A DNA stretch of 64,000 bases from CAMDPA01 sp965223035 (lineage in GTDB: Bacteria > Pseudomonadota > Alphaproteobacteria > Rhizobiales > Hyphomicrobiaceae). The stretch's first letter is position 1. Each line of letters begins with the position of its first letter. The notes under the pieces were generated by a model. That model made no database searches. It was given only the letters and a program-made list of their open reading frames with translations, and was not told the origin of the DNA. This document shows positions 33,427 to 41,067 of the stretch, piece after piece. Both the position numbers and the translations under genes were made by a program. The DNA lies in assembly GCA_965223035.1 (NCBI GenBank), contig OZ244980.1:1054001-1118000 (forward strand), given 5' to 3'.

Positions 33427-35997
33427 ATGTACCCCCATCCGTTCGACCAGGCGCCGATTTCGCGCGAGATCTGGGATCAGAAGTATCGTCTGAAGGCGGC
33501 CGACGGAACGCCGGTCGATGTCAGTATTGAGGACACCTGGTGGCGGGTGGCGCGCGCGGCGGCGGCGGCTGAGAAGGGTGGTCGCCGGCAGCGGGAGCGC
33601 TGGGCTCAACGCTTTTACAACGTGTTGTCGGACTTCACGTTCCTGCCGGCCGGTCGGATCATTGCGGGGGCCGGTTCCGGGCGCAGGGTTACGCTGTTCA
33701 ATTGCTTCGTGATGGGGCGCATCGAGGACGATCTGTCGTCGATCTTCGAGCAGGTGAAACAAGCGGCGCTGACCATGCAGCAAGGCGGCGGCATCGGTCA
33801 TGATTTCTCGACGCTACGGCCGATGGGCGCGCCGGTCCGGTCGACGGGCGCTGACGCGTCCGGTCCGGTCAGCTTCATGGACGTGTGGGATGCGATGTGC
33901 ACGACCATCATGTCGGCCGGCTCGCGGCGCGGCGCGATGATGGGTACGCTGCGCTGTGATCATCCGGATATCGAGGCGTTCATCGCGGCAAAAGCTAGCG
34001 CGTCGCGGCTGCGCAATTTTAATCTGTCGGTGTTGGTGACGGACGGCTTCATCAGCGCGGTGCGTGAGGGCCGGTCGTGGGATCTGGTGTTCGATGGCCA
34101 AACGGTACGCAGCCTGCCGGCGCGAGAGCTGTGGTCGAAGTTGATGCGGGCGACCTACACCTATGCGGAGCCCGGCGTGATCTTTATCGACCGCATCAAT
34201 GCCTTGAACAATCTCGGCTATTGCGAGCAGATCAACGCGACAAATCCGTGCGGGGAGCAGCCCTTGCCGGCCTACGGTGCCTGCCTGCTCGGCTCGATCA
34301 ACCTAGCCCGTCTCGTCAGGCGGCCGTTCGAGGCTGACGCCGCACTCGATCTGCCCGGGCTGGAGGAACGGGTGCGGCTTGCGGTGCGCTTGCTGGATAA
34401 CTGCATTGACGTGTCGAGCTATCCGCTGCCGGCTCAGAAGCAGGAGGCGCATGCGAAACGGCGCATCGGCCTGGGCGTGACGGGGCTGGCGGACGCGTTG
34501 ATCCTGGTCGGGCAGCGCTACGATTCGCCGGAGGCGACGCGTACGGCGGAGGGCTGGATGGCGGCGATCGAGCGCGCCGCTTACCTGGCCAGCGCGGAAT
34601 TGGCGGCCGATCGGGGCGCGTTCCCGCTGTTCGAAGCGGCGCGCTATCTGGCCCGACCGGGCATCGCCCGGTTGTCGCGTGATGTGAGCGATGCGATCGC
34701 GGCGCACGGTATCCGCAACGGTTGTCTGATCTCGGTGGCGCCGACGGGCACAATCTCGCTGCTGGCCGGCAACGTCTCCAGCGGGGTGGAGCCGGTGTTT
34801 GATCTTGAGTACCGGCGATGCGTGCGCCAAGCCGATGGGTCCAGCAATGAGCTGACGGTAGCGGATTTTGCCTACAGTCTGTTTCGCAGCCGGCACGGTG
34901 CGTCGGCTGCGGCAAGTTTGCCGCCAGCGTTTGTGACGGCGGCCCAGTTGCCGCCACGCGCCCATCTGGAGATGCAGGCAGCGCTGCAACGGCACGTCGA
35001 CAGCTCGATTTCAAAGACGATCAACTGTCCGGCCGATCTGCCGTTTGACGCGTTCCAAGACGTCTATTTGGAGGCCTACGACTTGGGGCTGAAAGGCTGC
35101 ACGACGTACCGCCCCAATCCGATCACCGGCGCGGTGTTATCACAACCGGCTGCGGCACCGGGAGCGGGTGAACGGCAACCGGCGATGGCCGAGGCGGCGA
35201 TGGTCTCCTCGCCACAGCACAAAGCGCCGACAGCGCCGGAACCCGCAGCCGCGGCCGGTGGACGCGGCGCCGACGGACCGCCCGGTAACGCGCATCCGCC
35301 GCCTGCGGCTACGCCCGCCCGCGCGGTTGAGCGGGTCTCCGGCGTCGTCTATATGGCCAAGCCGCTGGAGCGCGATCCGGTGCTGGCCGGGTATACCTAT
35401 AAGCTCAAGTGGCCGGCCAGCGATCACGCGATCTATGTGACGATCAACGACATGGAGCGCGATGGCCGACGCTGCCCGTTCGAGATCTTCATCAACACCA
35501 AAAACCTTGAGCACTACGCGTGGACCGTCGCACTGACACGCATGATCAGCGCCGTGTTCCGGCGCGGCGGCGATGTGTCGTTTGTGGTCGAGGAACTCAA
35601 AGCGGTGTTTGACCCGCAGGGCGGCCACTGGCTGGGCGGGCGCTACGTTCCGAGTTTGTTGGCGGCGATCGGCGAGGTGATCGAAGGCCACATGCGTCGC
35701 ATCGGATTCTTGCCGGAAGATCCCGGCGATGAGGAGGCCGCGCCTGGTGTGCTGAGCGCCGGCGCCGATCCTGCCTCGCGCGATGTTGCGGCCGGCTTCG
35801 GTGGTGGGCGCGAGCATGGGGGTGGCCGGCCGCAGCTGGGCGCTGCCTTCGATGCCGGTCGGGTGGGGCAGCAGCCACGCGGAGGGCGCAGCGGTGGCGC
35901 GCCGGGACGGTTGTGTCCGCGGTGCGCGCGCGCCAGCCTGATCAAGGAGGAAGGATGCTGGGTGTGTAAGACCTGTGGATATTCGCGCTGCGGCTAA
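33427..35997 (+). CDS. nrdJ: Adenosylcobalamin-dependent (class II) ribonucleotide reductase
   Basis: NrdJ reduces ribonucleotides to deoxyribonucleotides using adenosylcobalamin, without oxygen. The 856-residue protein has FLPAGRIIAGAG, the first disulfide cysteine C93 in LFNCFVM, QQGGGIGHDFSTLRP, and C275 and E277 in ATNPCGEQPLPAYGACLLGS (radical-site loop). VAPTGTISLLAGNVSSGVEP, SKTINCPADLPFDAF and LKGCTTYRPN follow. A linker rich in Ala, Pro and Gly (about 575-640) leads to a C-terminal domain (GVVYMAKPLERDPVLAGYTY). A second Gly-rich linker then ends in a zinc ribbon with CPRC and CKTC pairs, typical of alphaproteobacterial NrdJ. A LexA box lies upstream. Confidence 0.95.
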   Translation: MYPHPFDQAPISREIWDQKYRLKAADGTPVDVSIEDTWWRVARAAAAAEKGGRRQRERWAQRFYNVLSDFTFLPAGRIIAGAGSGRRVTLFNCFVMGRIEDDLSSIFEQVKQAALTMQQGGGIGHDFSTLRPMGAPVRSTGADASGPVSFMDVWDAMCTTIMSAGSRRGAMMGTLRCDHPDIEAFIAAKASASRLRNFNLSVLVTDGFISAVREGRSWDLVFDGQTVRSLPARELWSKLMRATYTYAEPGVIFIDRINALNNLGYCEQINATNPCGEQPLPAYGACLLGSINLARLVRRPFEADAALDLPGLEERVRLAVRLLDNCIDVSSYPLPAQKQEAHAKRRIGLGVTGLADALILVGQRYDSPEATRTAEGWMAAIERAAYLASAELAADRGAFPLFEAARYLARPGIARLSRDVSDAIAAHGIRNGCLISVAPTGTISLLAGNVSSGVEPVFDLEYRRCVRQADGSSNELTVADFAYSLFRSRHGASAAASLPPAFVTAAQLPPRAHLEMQAALQRHVDSSISKTINCPADLPFDAFQDVYLEAYDLGLKGCTTYRPNPITGAVLSQPAAAPGAGERQPAMAEAAMVSSPQHKAPTAPEPAAAAGGRGADGPPGNAHPPPAATPARAVERVSGVVYMAKPLERDPVLAGYTYKLKWPASDHAIYVTINDMERDGRRCPFEIFINTKNLEHYAWTVALTRMISAVFRRGGDVSFVVEELKAVFDPQGGHWLGGRYVPSLLAAIGEVIEGHMRRIGFLPEDPGDEEAAPGVLSAGADPASRDVAAGFGGGREHGGGRPQLGAAFDAGRVGQQPRGGRSGGAPGRLCPRCARASLIKEEGCWVCKTCGYSRCG

Positions 35998-36008
35998 AAC
36001 GCCAGGTG

Positions 36009-36120
36009 TCGGCTGGGGCCATCCCCCCTCACCCGTCCACCCACAACATCGTTCCTGTGGAGGGCAGGGTTTGCGAGCCGGCCGGCAAGGCCGAACCACC
36101 CAAGGCGGACATGATCTCCA
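36009..36120. repeat. Family-2 repeat
   Basis: GGCTGGGGCCATCCCCCCTC, ACCCGTCCACCCACAACATCG, loop, GCGAGCCGGCCGGCAAGGCC and CAAGGCGGACATGATC. The CATCCC and GGACATGATC arms match other family-2 copies. Confidence 0.6.
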
Positions 36121-36573
36121 GTCGTGGCGGACGGGAACCCGATTGGCGACCACGATCGACGGCTTGCACGAACCAGCCTAAGTTCCTCGATTGCAAGCCA
36201 TTTTTTTTCCGATCCGTGTGCGCATCAGCGAAGCTGTCGGGGTAAACGGGCTGCGATCTTATGGCACGTGAGGTTGCAGCGACGCAGGCGTGTTAGGGCG
36301 CCGCCGCAATACGGCAAAGCGACGATCCAATTGCCACGCGCGTTCGTAGTGTGCCGCGTGGAATAGGAACCACTGACAAGACCTGCGAGAGTGGTTGGCG
36401 CGATTCGGTGACCACGAGGTGGCGACGCGCCGCGCCAGATATACTCAGATTCTTTAATAATGCAGGTGAAAGGTCACAATTCGGTTCAAAACCGCGCCTA
36501 ATGTCACTGCTCAGCGCGAGACCTTGGCGGGTTGCGCGAACTGGCAGTGAGTGAGGGTGAGTGAGGTTGCGTT
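36121..36573. other. Intergenic region, nothing recognised
   Basis: About 450 bp with lower GC than its surroundings, including a T-run at 36203-36210 and an A/T-rich stretch near 36445-36480. No gene is supported. Confidence 0.45.
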
Positions 36574-37002
36574 ATGTCGGCTCAAGTTATTGATTTTGCC
36601 TCAGCCGTTGCCAAACGGGCTCGCATACTGCGCCGCGTCCATCGTGCCGCACAACGGCCGCGGGTCACGCTGACCAATGACTTCATGTATTGGACAGGGG
36701 CGTCGGGGCGCCGCTACGTCCATACGGTCTATAACTTGATCGACTGCCCAGAACTGCCCAATTGCAACGTCGTGCTCGTCCGCCGCGGCACATCCGGTCA
36801 ACGTCACATCTTACATGTCGGGCGCTTGGAGCGCGACGCGCCTTGCCTCAATCTCGCGGACCTCCGGCGGCAGGGGGCGTTACTCGCGGCCAACGAGGTG
36901 CACGTTCATCTACTCGCCAGTACCGCATCGGAGCGCGGCTGCATTGAGCTCGATCTATGCGCGGCGGAAGAGCGTCACATCCAAAACCGCTCCGCCTCCT
37001 AG
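36574..37002 (+). CDS. Hypothetical protein, family not recognised
   Basis: A 142-residue soluble protein. It starts MSAQVIDFASAVAKRARILR, a basic amphipathic helix, followed by RVTLTNDFMYWTGASGRRYV and TVYNLIDCPELPNCNVVLVR, a beta-rich core. A second part (HILHVGRLERDAPCLNLADL) leads into a helix and strand. Five cysteines are present with no obvious metal pattern. GTGAGG precedes the ATG. The TAG stop is the first CTAG of a family-1 element. No transmembrane segment or signal peptide. Orderly hydrophobic alternation and codon usage make it a real gene; I can assign no function. Confidence 0.72.
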   Translation: MSAQVIDFASAVAKRARILRRVHRAAQRPRVTLTNDFMYWTGASGRRYVHTVYNLIDCPELPNCNVVLVRRGTSGQRHILHVGRLERDAPCLNLADLRRQGALLAANEVHVHLLASTASERGCIELDLCAAEERHIQNRSAS

Positions 37003-37084
37003 ATCATCGCGCCTTAAAGTGGTGAGCAACTTTCTGCCTTTAATCGGGATCGTTCCGATTCCGATTAAAGGCAGGTTGCTCTAG
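36999..37084. repeat. Family-1 element, A terminus plus hairpin B
   Basis: CTAGATCATCGCGCC, TTAAAGTGGTGAGCAAC, hairpin B, GGCAGGTTGCTCTAG. This is the reverse orientation of the 4638/18592 form, with hairpin A removed and the linker kept. Its left CTAG provides the stop codon of the upstream gene. Confidence 0.87.
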
Positions 37085-37129
37085 CGGCCCATCCGTCCGG
37101 TTGGACGTGGGGCTGAGGGTGTTTCAGGG

Positions 37130-38098
37130 TTAGCTGGTGGTGTGGTCGGCGCCGGGGACGGCGCCCAGGTCGCGCAGGCTCGCCGAGACGAACTGGTCGG
37201 CGATGACGTGATCGTAGGACACGCGCGCGAGTTCAGGATTGAGTTGATAAAACAGCGCCATTTGCTGTTGCCAGTGGTCAGGGCTCAATTCACCGTTGAC
37301 CGCGAAACTGCCTGCCTCGCGCTCCTGCTGCCAAACCGCGTGGATCCGGTCCTCTGGCACCGGCACGCTGACGTAATGGTCGTAGACCTTACGAAACGCG
37401 TCATAGTCGTCGTGCAGCGCCCGGGAGGCGCGTATCATGCCGCGGGTTAACCGCAGCAACGCTTCGGCGTTGGCCTGTTCAAATGGCTGCAACGTGGCCA
37501 ACACACCATGGGGCTGCACCGGCACCAGCCGTTTCAGCTCGGCGAAACCCAACAGCGTATGCAGGGAATTGCTGGGCTCAAGATCGAGCGAGACCGCCTC
37601 CTCGACGCGAATTAGCGATACGTCGATACTCCCGGCCTTGAGCCGCTCGATGCGCTCAGGAGGTGGCCCGACGGCCTGCCAGTCGATGTCGTTTTCAGCA
37701 ATGTTCAGCGCGCCCACGATCAGCCGGGCCATGTGGTGGCTCAAGGCGCCAAAACCATCGAGCGCCCAGGAGGCGCCGCGCAGTTGGGCAGGTTCGGTGA
37801 TGCGCTGTTGCGCGACAAGGTTTTGCGCCAGACCGCGCGCCATCGAGACGATGACGCGCACCGGATGGCCCTCGCTGCGAAAGCGCAGCATGGGTCCAAG
37901 CCCGCCGTAGGCGACGTCGACCCGCCCGTCGATCACGGCTTGGATCGCCGCCACGCCGCCATGGACCGGCGTCCAGCTCACGCTCAAACCTTCGTCGGCC
38001 CAGAACCCCAAATGGGTTGCGGCAGCGCAGGCGATGTCATCGACCCCGAACGTGGGTCCCGAGCCGGCGGCCAGACGAATGTCGCGGGTGTCGGTCAT
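37130..38098 (-). CDS. NMT1/THI5-like substrate-binding protein without signal peptide
   Basis: A 322-residue protein with the fold of ABC substrate-binding proteins of the NMT1/THI5/SsuA group. LAAGSGPTFGVDDIACAAAT leads in, HLGFWADEGLSVSWTPVHGG is the typical alpha/beta core, followed by QAVIDGRVDVAYGGLGPMLR and VIVSMARGLAQNLVAQQRI. These proteins bind sulfonates, nitrate, pyrimidine precursors or similar small molecules. There is no N-terminal signal peptide, and no ABC permease or ATPase gene nearby, so it may act in the cytoplasm or as a solitary binding protein or enzyme. Confidence 0.8.
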   Translation of the reverse strand: MTDTRDIRLAAGSGPTFGVDDIACAAATHLGFWADEGLSVSWTPVHGGVAAIQAVIDGRVDVAYGGLGPMLRFRSEGHPVRVIVSMARGLAQNLVAQQRITEPAQLRGASWALDGFGALSHHMARLIVGALNIAENDIDWQAVGPPPERIERLKAGSIDVSLIRVEEAVSLDLEPSNSLHTLLGFAELKRLVPVQPHGVLATLQPFEQANAEALLRLTRGMIRASRALHDDYDAFRKVYDHYVSVPVPEDRIHAVWQQEREAGSFAVNGELSPDHWQQQMALFYQLNPELARVSYDHVIADQFVSASLRDLGAVPGADHTTS

Positions 38099-38158
38099 GG
38101 GATCGCTTCCTTCCTGTCGATGTCGGCCTCGGCGCCGGTGTTTGGTAGGATTGCTTGA

Positions 38159-38246
38159 TTAGATCATCGCGCCTAAAATTGGAACCGCAACAGCCGGTTC
38201 CAATTTTAGGCACAAAGAAGATCACCCTTAAAGTGTAGCGCAAGTT
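38159..38246. repeat. Family-1 element, A hairpin variant with covarying stem
   Basis: TTAGATCATCGCGCC, then TAAAATTGGAACCG pairing with CGGTTCCAATTTTA, GGCACAAAGAAGATCACC, TTAAAGTGTAGCGCAAG. Compared with other copies the stem changed on both sides (TTGG/CCAA instead of TCGG/CCGA). The left flank is TTAG, again with TA. Confidence 0.8.
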
Positions 38247-38471
38247 GCCCCAGGCGCGGACCATGGTCGGTGGAAAGGGCGCCGCTCGGCCGGATCGGTT
38301 AAGCATAAATCATGATTTCAAGCAGCAAATGCGGGCGTGGTTCGGGAAGTCGATTGACGCTGCGCGGTCGGACCTCGCCAGCCCATGCCTTCAACCATTG
38401 CGCCGTGACGCGAGAGCTTCTGGTTCGGCATCGGGGCGCAGCCGGTGTCGCTGAAGTCTGAGGCTGGCCCA

Positions 38472-38897
38472 TCAGGAGCTGCCGCTGAGCTCGGCGTCGA
38501 GATCCAGCGTCTTGCACTTCTTTTTGGCCAGCAGTCGATTGTAGGCTTCGAGCTTGGCGCGATCGCGCACCAGGTCGGCGTCGGGATTGGCCCCATAGCG
38601 GGAACCGCCGGCGATCGGCGTGGTGGCGGATTGCAGCCCCCTACTCAGCACGCTGGTCTTGCGCCGGTTCATCATCTTGCGCATCTGCAGGATGCGCACT
38701 TTCATATGGCCGGTAATGGTGCGGCAGTTGTAGCCAAGCTCGGCCTTAGACAGCTGATAGGTCGCGCCAGTCGCCACCGGAGGCGCAACTGCGGACGCGG
38801 CAAGTGGCGGGGGAGCGGCCTGGCCCGCACAGCCAGCAAGACCGATGGCAAGATGACCGGCCAGGATCATTGTTCGGGCAGCGAGGCAGTTGAGCAT
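38472..38897 (-). CDS. Putative lipoprotein of unknown function
   Basis: A 141-residue protein with a lipoprotein signal (residues 1-23; lipobox LAGC in GHLAIGLAGCAGQ), so it is lipidated and probably in the outer membrane or periplasm. A short Ala/Pro linker follows. The domain YQLSKAELGYNCRTITGHMK, VRILQMRKMMNRRKTSVLSR and RDRAKLEAYNRLLAKKKCKT resembles a small conserved alphaproteobacterial family without known function. The two cysteines in the domain may pair. It is monocistronic between two family-1 elements. Confidence 0.72.
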   Translation of the reverse strand: MLNCLAARTMILAGHLAIGLAGCAGQAAPPPLAASAVAPPVATGATYQLSKAELGYNCRTITGHMKVRILQMRKMMNRRKTSVLSRGLQSATTPIAGGSRYGANPDADLVRDRAKLEAYNRLLAKKKCKTLDLDAELSGSS

Positions 38898-38910
38898 AAG
38901 ATCGTCCGGT

Positions 38911-39051
38911 CTAGGTCATCGTGCCTTGAGTTGGCGCCGCCAAGACGGCGCAGTCTCAGGGCACAAAGTTGATCGCTCTTGAAGTATAGGGCAACTTTGT
39001 GCGCTTCATCGCAAACCTTCCGGGTCCGATGAAGCGCAGGGTGCGCTCGTG
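38911..39051. repeat. Diverged family-1 element (two hairpins)
   Basis: CTAGGTCATCGTGCC, TTGAGTTGGCGCCG with CGGCGCAGTCTCAG, GGGCACAAAGTTGATCGC, CTTGAAGTATAGGGCAAC, TTTGTGCGCTTCATCG with GGTCCGATGAAGCGCAGGG. The sequence is far from the consensus but the two-hairpin plan, the linker and the ends are kept. Confidence 0.65.
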
Positions 39052-39165
39052 GCTCCGGCGGGCGAACAGCCCTGGTTCAATTCCGCGTAGACGCCATAAC
39101 CTGGTTTTCGCGGCGGAAGTACGGCTGCTGCGCGATCCAATCGAGACCCGGCTGACACTGGATCA

Positions 39166-39240
39166 CGACCAGACATGCCGGTAGCTTGGAGCCTTGCCGT
39201 GTGGGCGGGCTGGCACAGCAGAGCCGTCTCAGGCGGACAT
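39166..39240. repeat. Family-2 repeat fragment
   Basis: GACATGCCGGTAGCTTGGAG, then GTGGGCGGGCTGGCACAGC and CGTCTCAGGCGGACATGATC. The right arm matches family 2; the left is degenerate. No gene is supported between 38898 and 39279. Confidence 0.45.
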
Positions 39241-39279
39241 GATCGCGTGGAAAACCAGCCAGTGAAAGGGAGACAGCCC

Positions 39280-39693
39280 GTGCCCAAGCCGCTCAAAGTT
39301 GGCGTCGCGACGTTGGTGGACGCGGCGCGCCGCGAGATCAAGGAATATTCACCGCGTGAAGCTATTGCCCTGGCGCAGCGGCCCGACGTGTTGCTGGTCG
39401 ATATCCGGGATCCGCGGGAGTTGAGCAGGGAGGGGAAGATTCCCGGCGCGCTGCACGCGCCGCGCGGGATGCTGGAATTTTGGGTGGATCCGGACAGCAA
39501 ATACTTCAAGCCGGTGTTCGGCGAGGACAAAACCTTTGTGTTCTTCTGCGCCGGCGGTTTGCGTTCCGCGTTGGCGGCCAAGAGCATGCAGGACATGGGG
39601 CTGCAGCCGGTGGCGCATATAATCGGGGGGTTTGAGGCCTGGCGGGAGGCGGGCGGTCCGGTCGAGGCCCCGGCTCAGCGACCGCGGGGCTAA
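39280..39693 (+). CDS. Rhodanese-like domain protein
   Basis: A 137-residue single-domain rhodanese: YSPREAIALAQRPDVLLVDI, RDPRELSREGKIPGALHAPR, then the catalytic loop FVFFCAGGLRSALAAKSMQD and HIIGGFEAWREAGGPVE. The active-site cysteine (in CAGGLRS) should carry a persulfide in sulfur transfer. The start is a GTG at 39280 with AAGGGAGA eight bases upstream; the frame is open for another 35 codons, but that part looks like repeat-derived sequence. Partner and pathway unknown. Confidence 0.88.
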   Translation: MPKPLKVGVATLVDAARREIKEYSPREAIALAQRPDVLLVDIRDPRELSREGKIPGALHAPRGMLEFWVDPDSKYFKPVFGEDKTFVFFCAGGLRSALAAKSMQDMGLQPVAHIIGGFEAWREAGGPVEAPAQRPRG

Positions 39694-39877
39694 GGCCGAT
39701 CGACGGGAGCGGACCGGCCCGGCGCCCCGTTTCAAGCGATCCGGAACCGGGCGTCCTTTGTACGGATGATCCGCCTGGTGAGGGCGTGACGGAGCTGCAA
39801 TGCGCTTGACTTAGCGGGTCTGAGGCCGTATCCGAACGGCTCTGATCGGCGCGCCAGGCTTGGCGCGCGGTGTCATT

Positions 39878-39954
<77 letters not shown>

Positions 39955-40151
39955 TTGGCGCGACGTCGTCAACGCGGCCCCAGCAAGGTTTCGGCAGCAT
40001 TGCTGGCAGGGTGGCGGTCGACGGTTCGGGGAAGCCCGAGGCTTAACGGCGTGCGCACATCAGCCATTGGTTAGGGCCGATGCTTTGGGGCCGACGCTTC
40101 AGGGCCGACGCTGGGCCGACCGCGCGATGGCCGCTAGATCAGCTCCCGCAA

Positions 40152-40213
40152 AGATCATCGTGCCTTGAATGGGAACCGCAAAGCCGGTTCCCATTCAAGG
40201 CACGATGAACTAG
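40152..40213. repeat. Family-1 element, A-A form with covarying stem
   Basis: GATCATCGTGCC, then TTGAATGGGAACCG pairs with CGGTTCCCATTCAA, GGCACGATGAACTAG. Both sides of the stem differ together from the consensus (ATGGG/CCCAT). Both ends are of the A type. The stretch between tRNA-Asp and this element has no gene. Confidence 0.82.
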
Positions 40214-40225
40214 CTGCTGCTGGAA

Positions 40226-40351
40226 CGCGTCCGCCTGACGCCGATCAGCCTCGCCGGTCCGCGCGCCCAGCCGGTCACCCAAAGGCACGCTATTGTGGGT
40301 GGACGGGCGGGGAGCAGGCTGGTTCCAGCTCATACGGAAACACCCGCATCA
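40226..40351. repeat. Family-2 repeat, full length
   Basis: GCGTCCGCCTGACGCCGATC, AGCCTCGCCGGTCCG, CCGGTCACCC, loop, ATTGTGGGTGGACGGGCGGG, GAGCAGGCTGGTTCCAGCTC and ATACGGAAAC. The CCGGTCACCC and GGGTGGACGG halves can pair. Confidence 0.62.
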
Positions 40352-40451
40352 GGTCGGCGTTGAAAACTACCGGTTTGCAGGGGGGCGGGAGCTTGGCAGG
40401 GGCTGGCCGGCGCGATAAGGACGAAGCGTGTGGGTAAGCGCGAGGGCGCAG

Positions 40452-40856
40452 ATGTTCCGGGTGATATTGGCAATCGTGTTCGCCGGATTTTTGCTGGCGA
40501 TCGTGCGCGGGTATCTGGATCCGAGCGCGACCACCGCGGACGCTGCGATGTGGAACGTGGCCTTCGTAGGGCTGGCGGCGTTGCTCTACTCGGCGCTGAA
40601 CAGCTTTAACGCGCTGCGCCACTCGATCGAACAGTCTAGCCGTGTCGTCTATGTCGGCCTCTTGTTCTCGATCTTACCGCTGCTCGTTGCGGTCTACTCC
40701 ATCGCCGTATGGCAATACTCACCCCAAAAGCTGTCGACATTTCAGATTATTGCGATGATGTTTGGCGGAATTGCTGCAATCATCGACTTGGGACTATTCT
40801 CCTGGCTTTCGTTCGGTACCGTGCGCCGTGCGCCGCGCGGCCCTGGCGCCCGCTGA
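40452..40856 (+). CDS. Small integral membrane protein, unknown
   Basis: A 135-residue protein with four likely membrane helices: FRVILAIVFAGFLLAIVRGY, AAMWNVAFVGLAALLYSALN, VVYVGLLFSILPLLVAVYSI and FQIIAMMFGGIAAIIDLGLF. It ends in a short basic tail (TVRRAPRGPGAR). GAGGG lies before the ATG at 40452; a GTG at 40428 is an alternative. No family is recognised. A 15-bp tandem array and then proA follow downstream. Confidence 0.72.
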   Translation: MFRVILAIVFAGFLLAIVRGYLDPSATTADAAMWNVAFVGLAALLYSALNSFNALRHSIEQSSRVVYVGLLFSILPLLVAVYSIAVWQYSPQKLSTFQIIAMMFGGIAAIIDLGLFSWLSFGTVRRAPRGPGAR

Positions 40857-40890
40857 TCGTCGCGCAGGGCGGTCCGTCGGGCGCATCGCC

Positions 40891-41008
40891 ATGGCGGACT
40901 GATGCATGGCGGACTGACGCATGGCGGACTGACGCATGGTGGACTGACGCACGGCGGACTGACGCATGGTGGACTGATGCATGGCGGACTGATGCATGGC
41001 GGGTGGCG
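40891..41008. repeat. 15-bp tandem repeat array upstream of proA
   Basis: Seven full units of ATGGCGGACTGAYGC (starts 40891, 40906, 40921, 40936, 40951, 40966, 40981) and a partial eighth. Variation is limited to C/T changes at fixed positions. The period is a multiple of three, so all frames stay open through it. It ends 60 bp before the proA ATG. Confidence 0.92.
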
Positions 41009-41067
41009 AATAACGTGCTATTGTTTCTGCCCTTGTCGGCACAGCTGTGCCCTACGCCGAGACAGAC

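Noticed and set aside
40891..41008. CRISPR array
   Set aside because: The units are directly adjacent 15-mers without spacers; no array with unique spacers and no cas gene is seen in the window.
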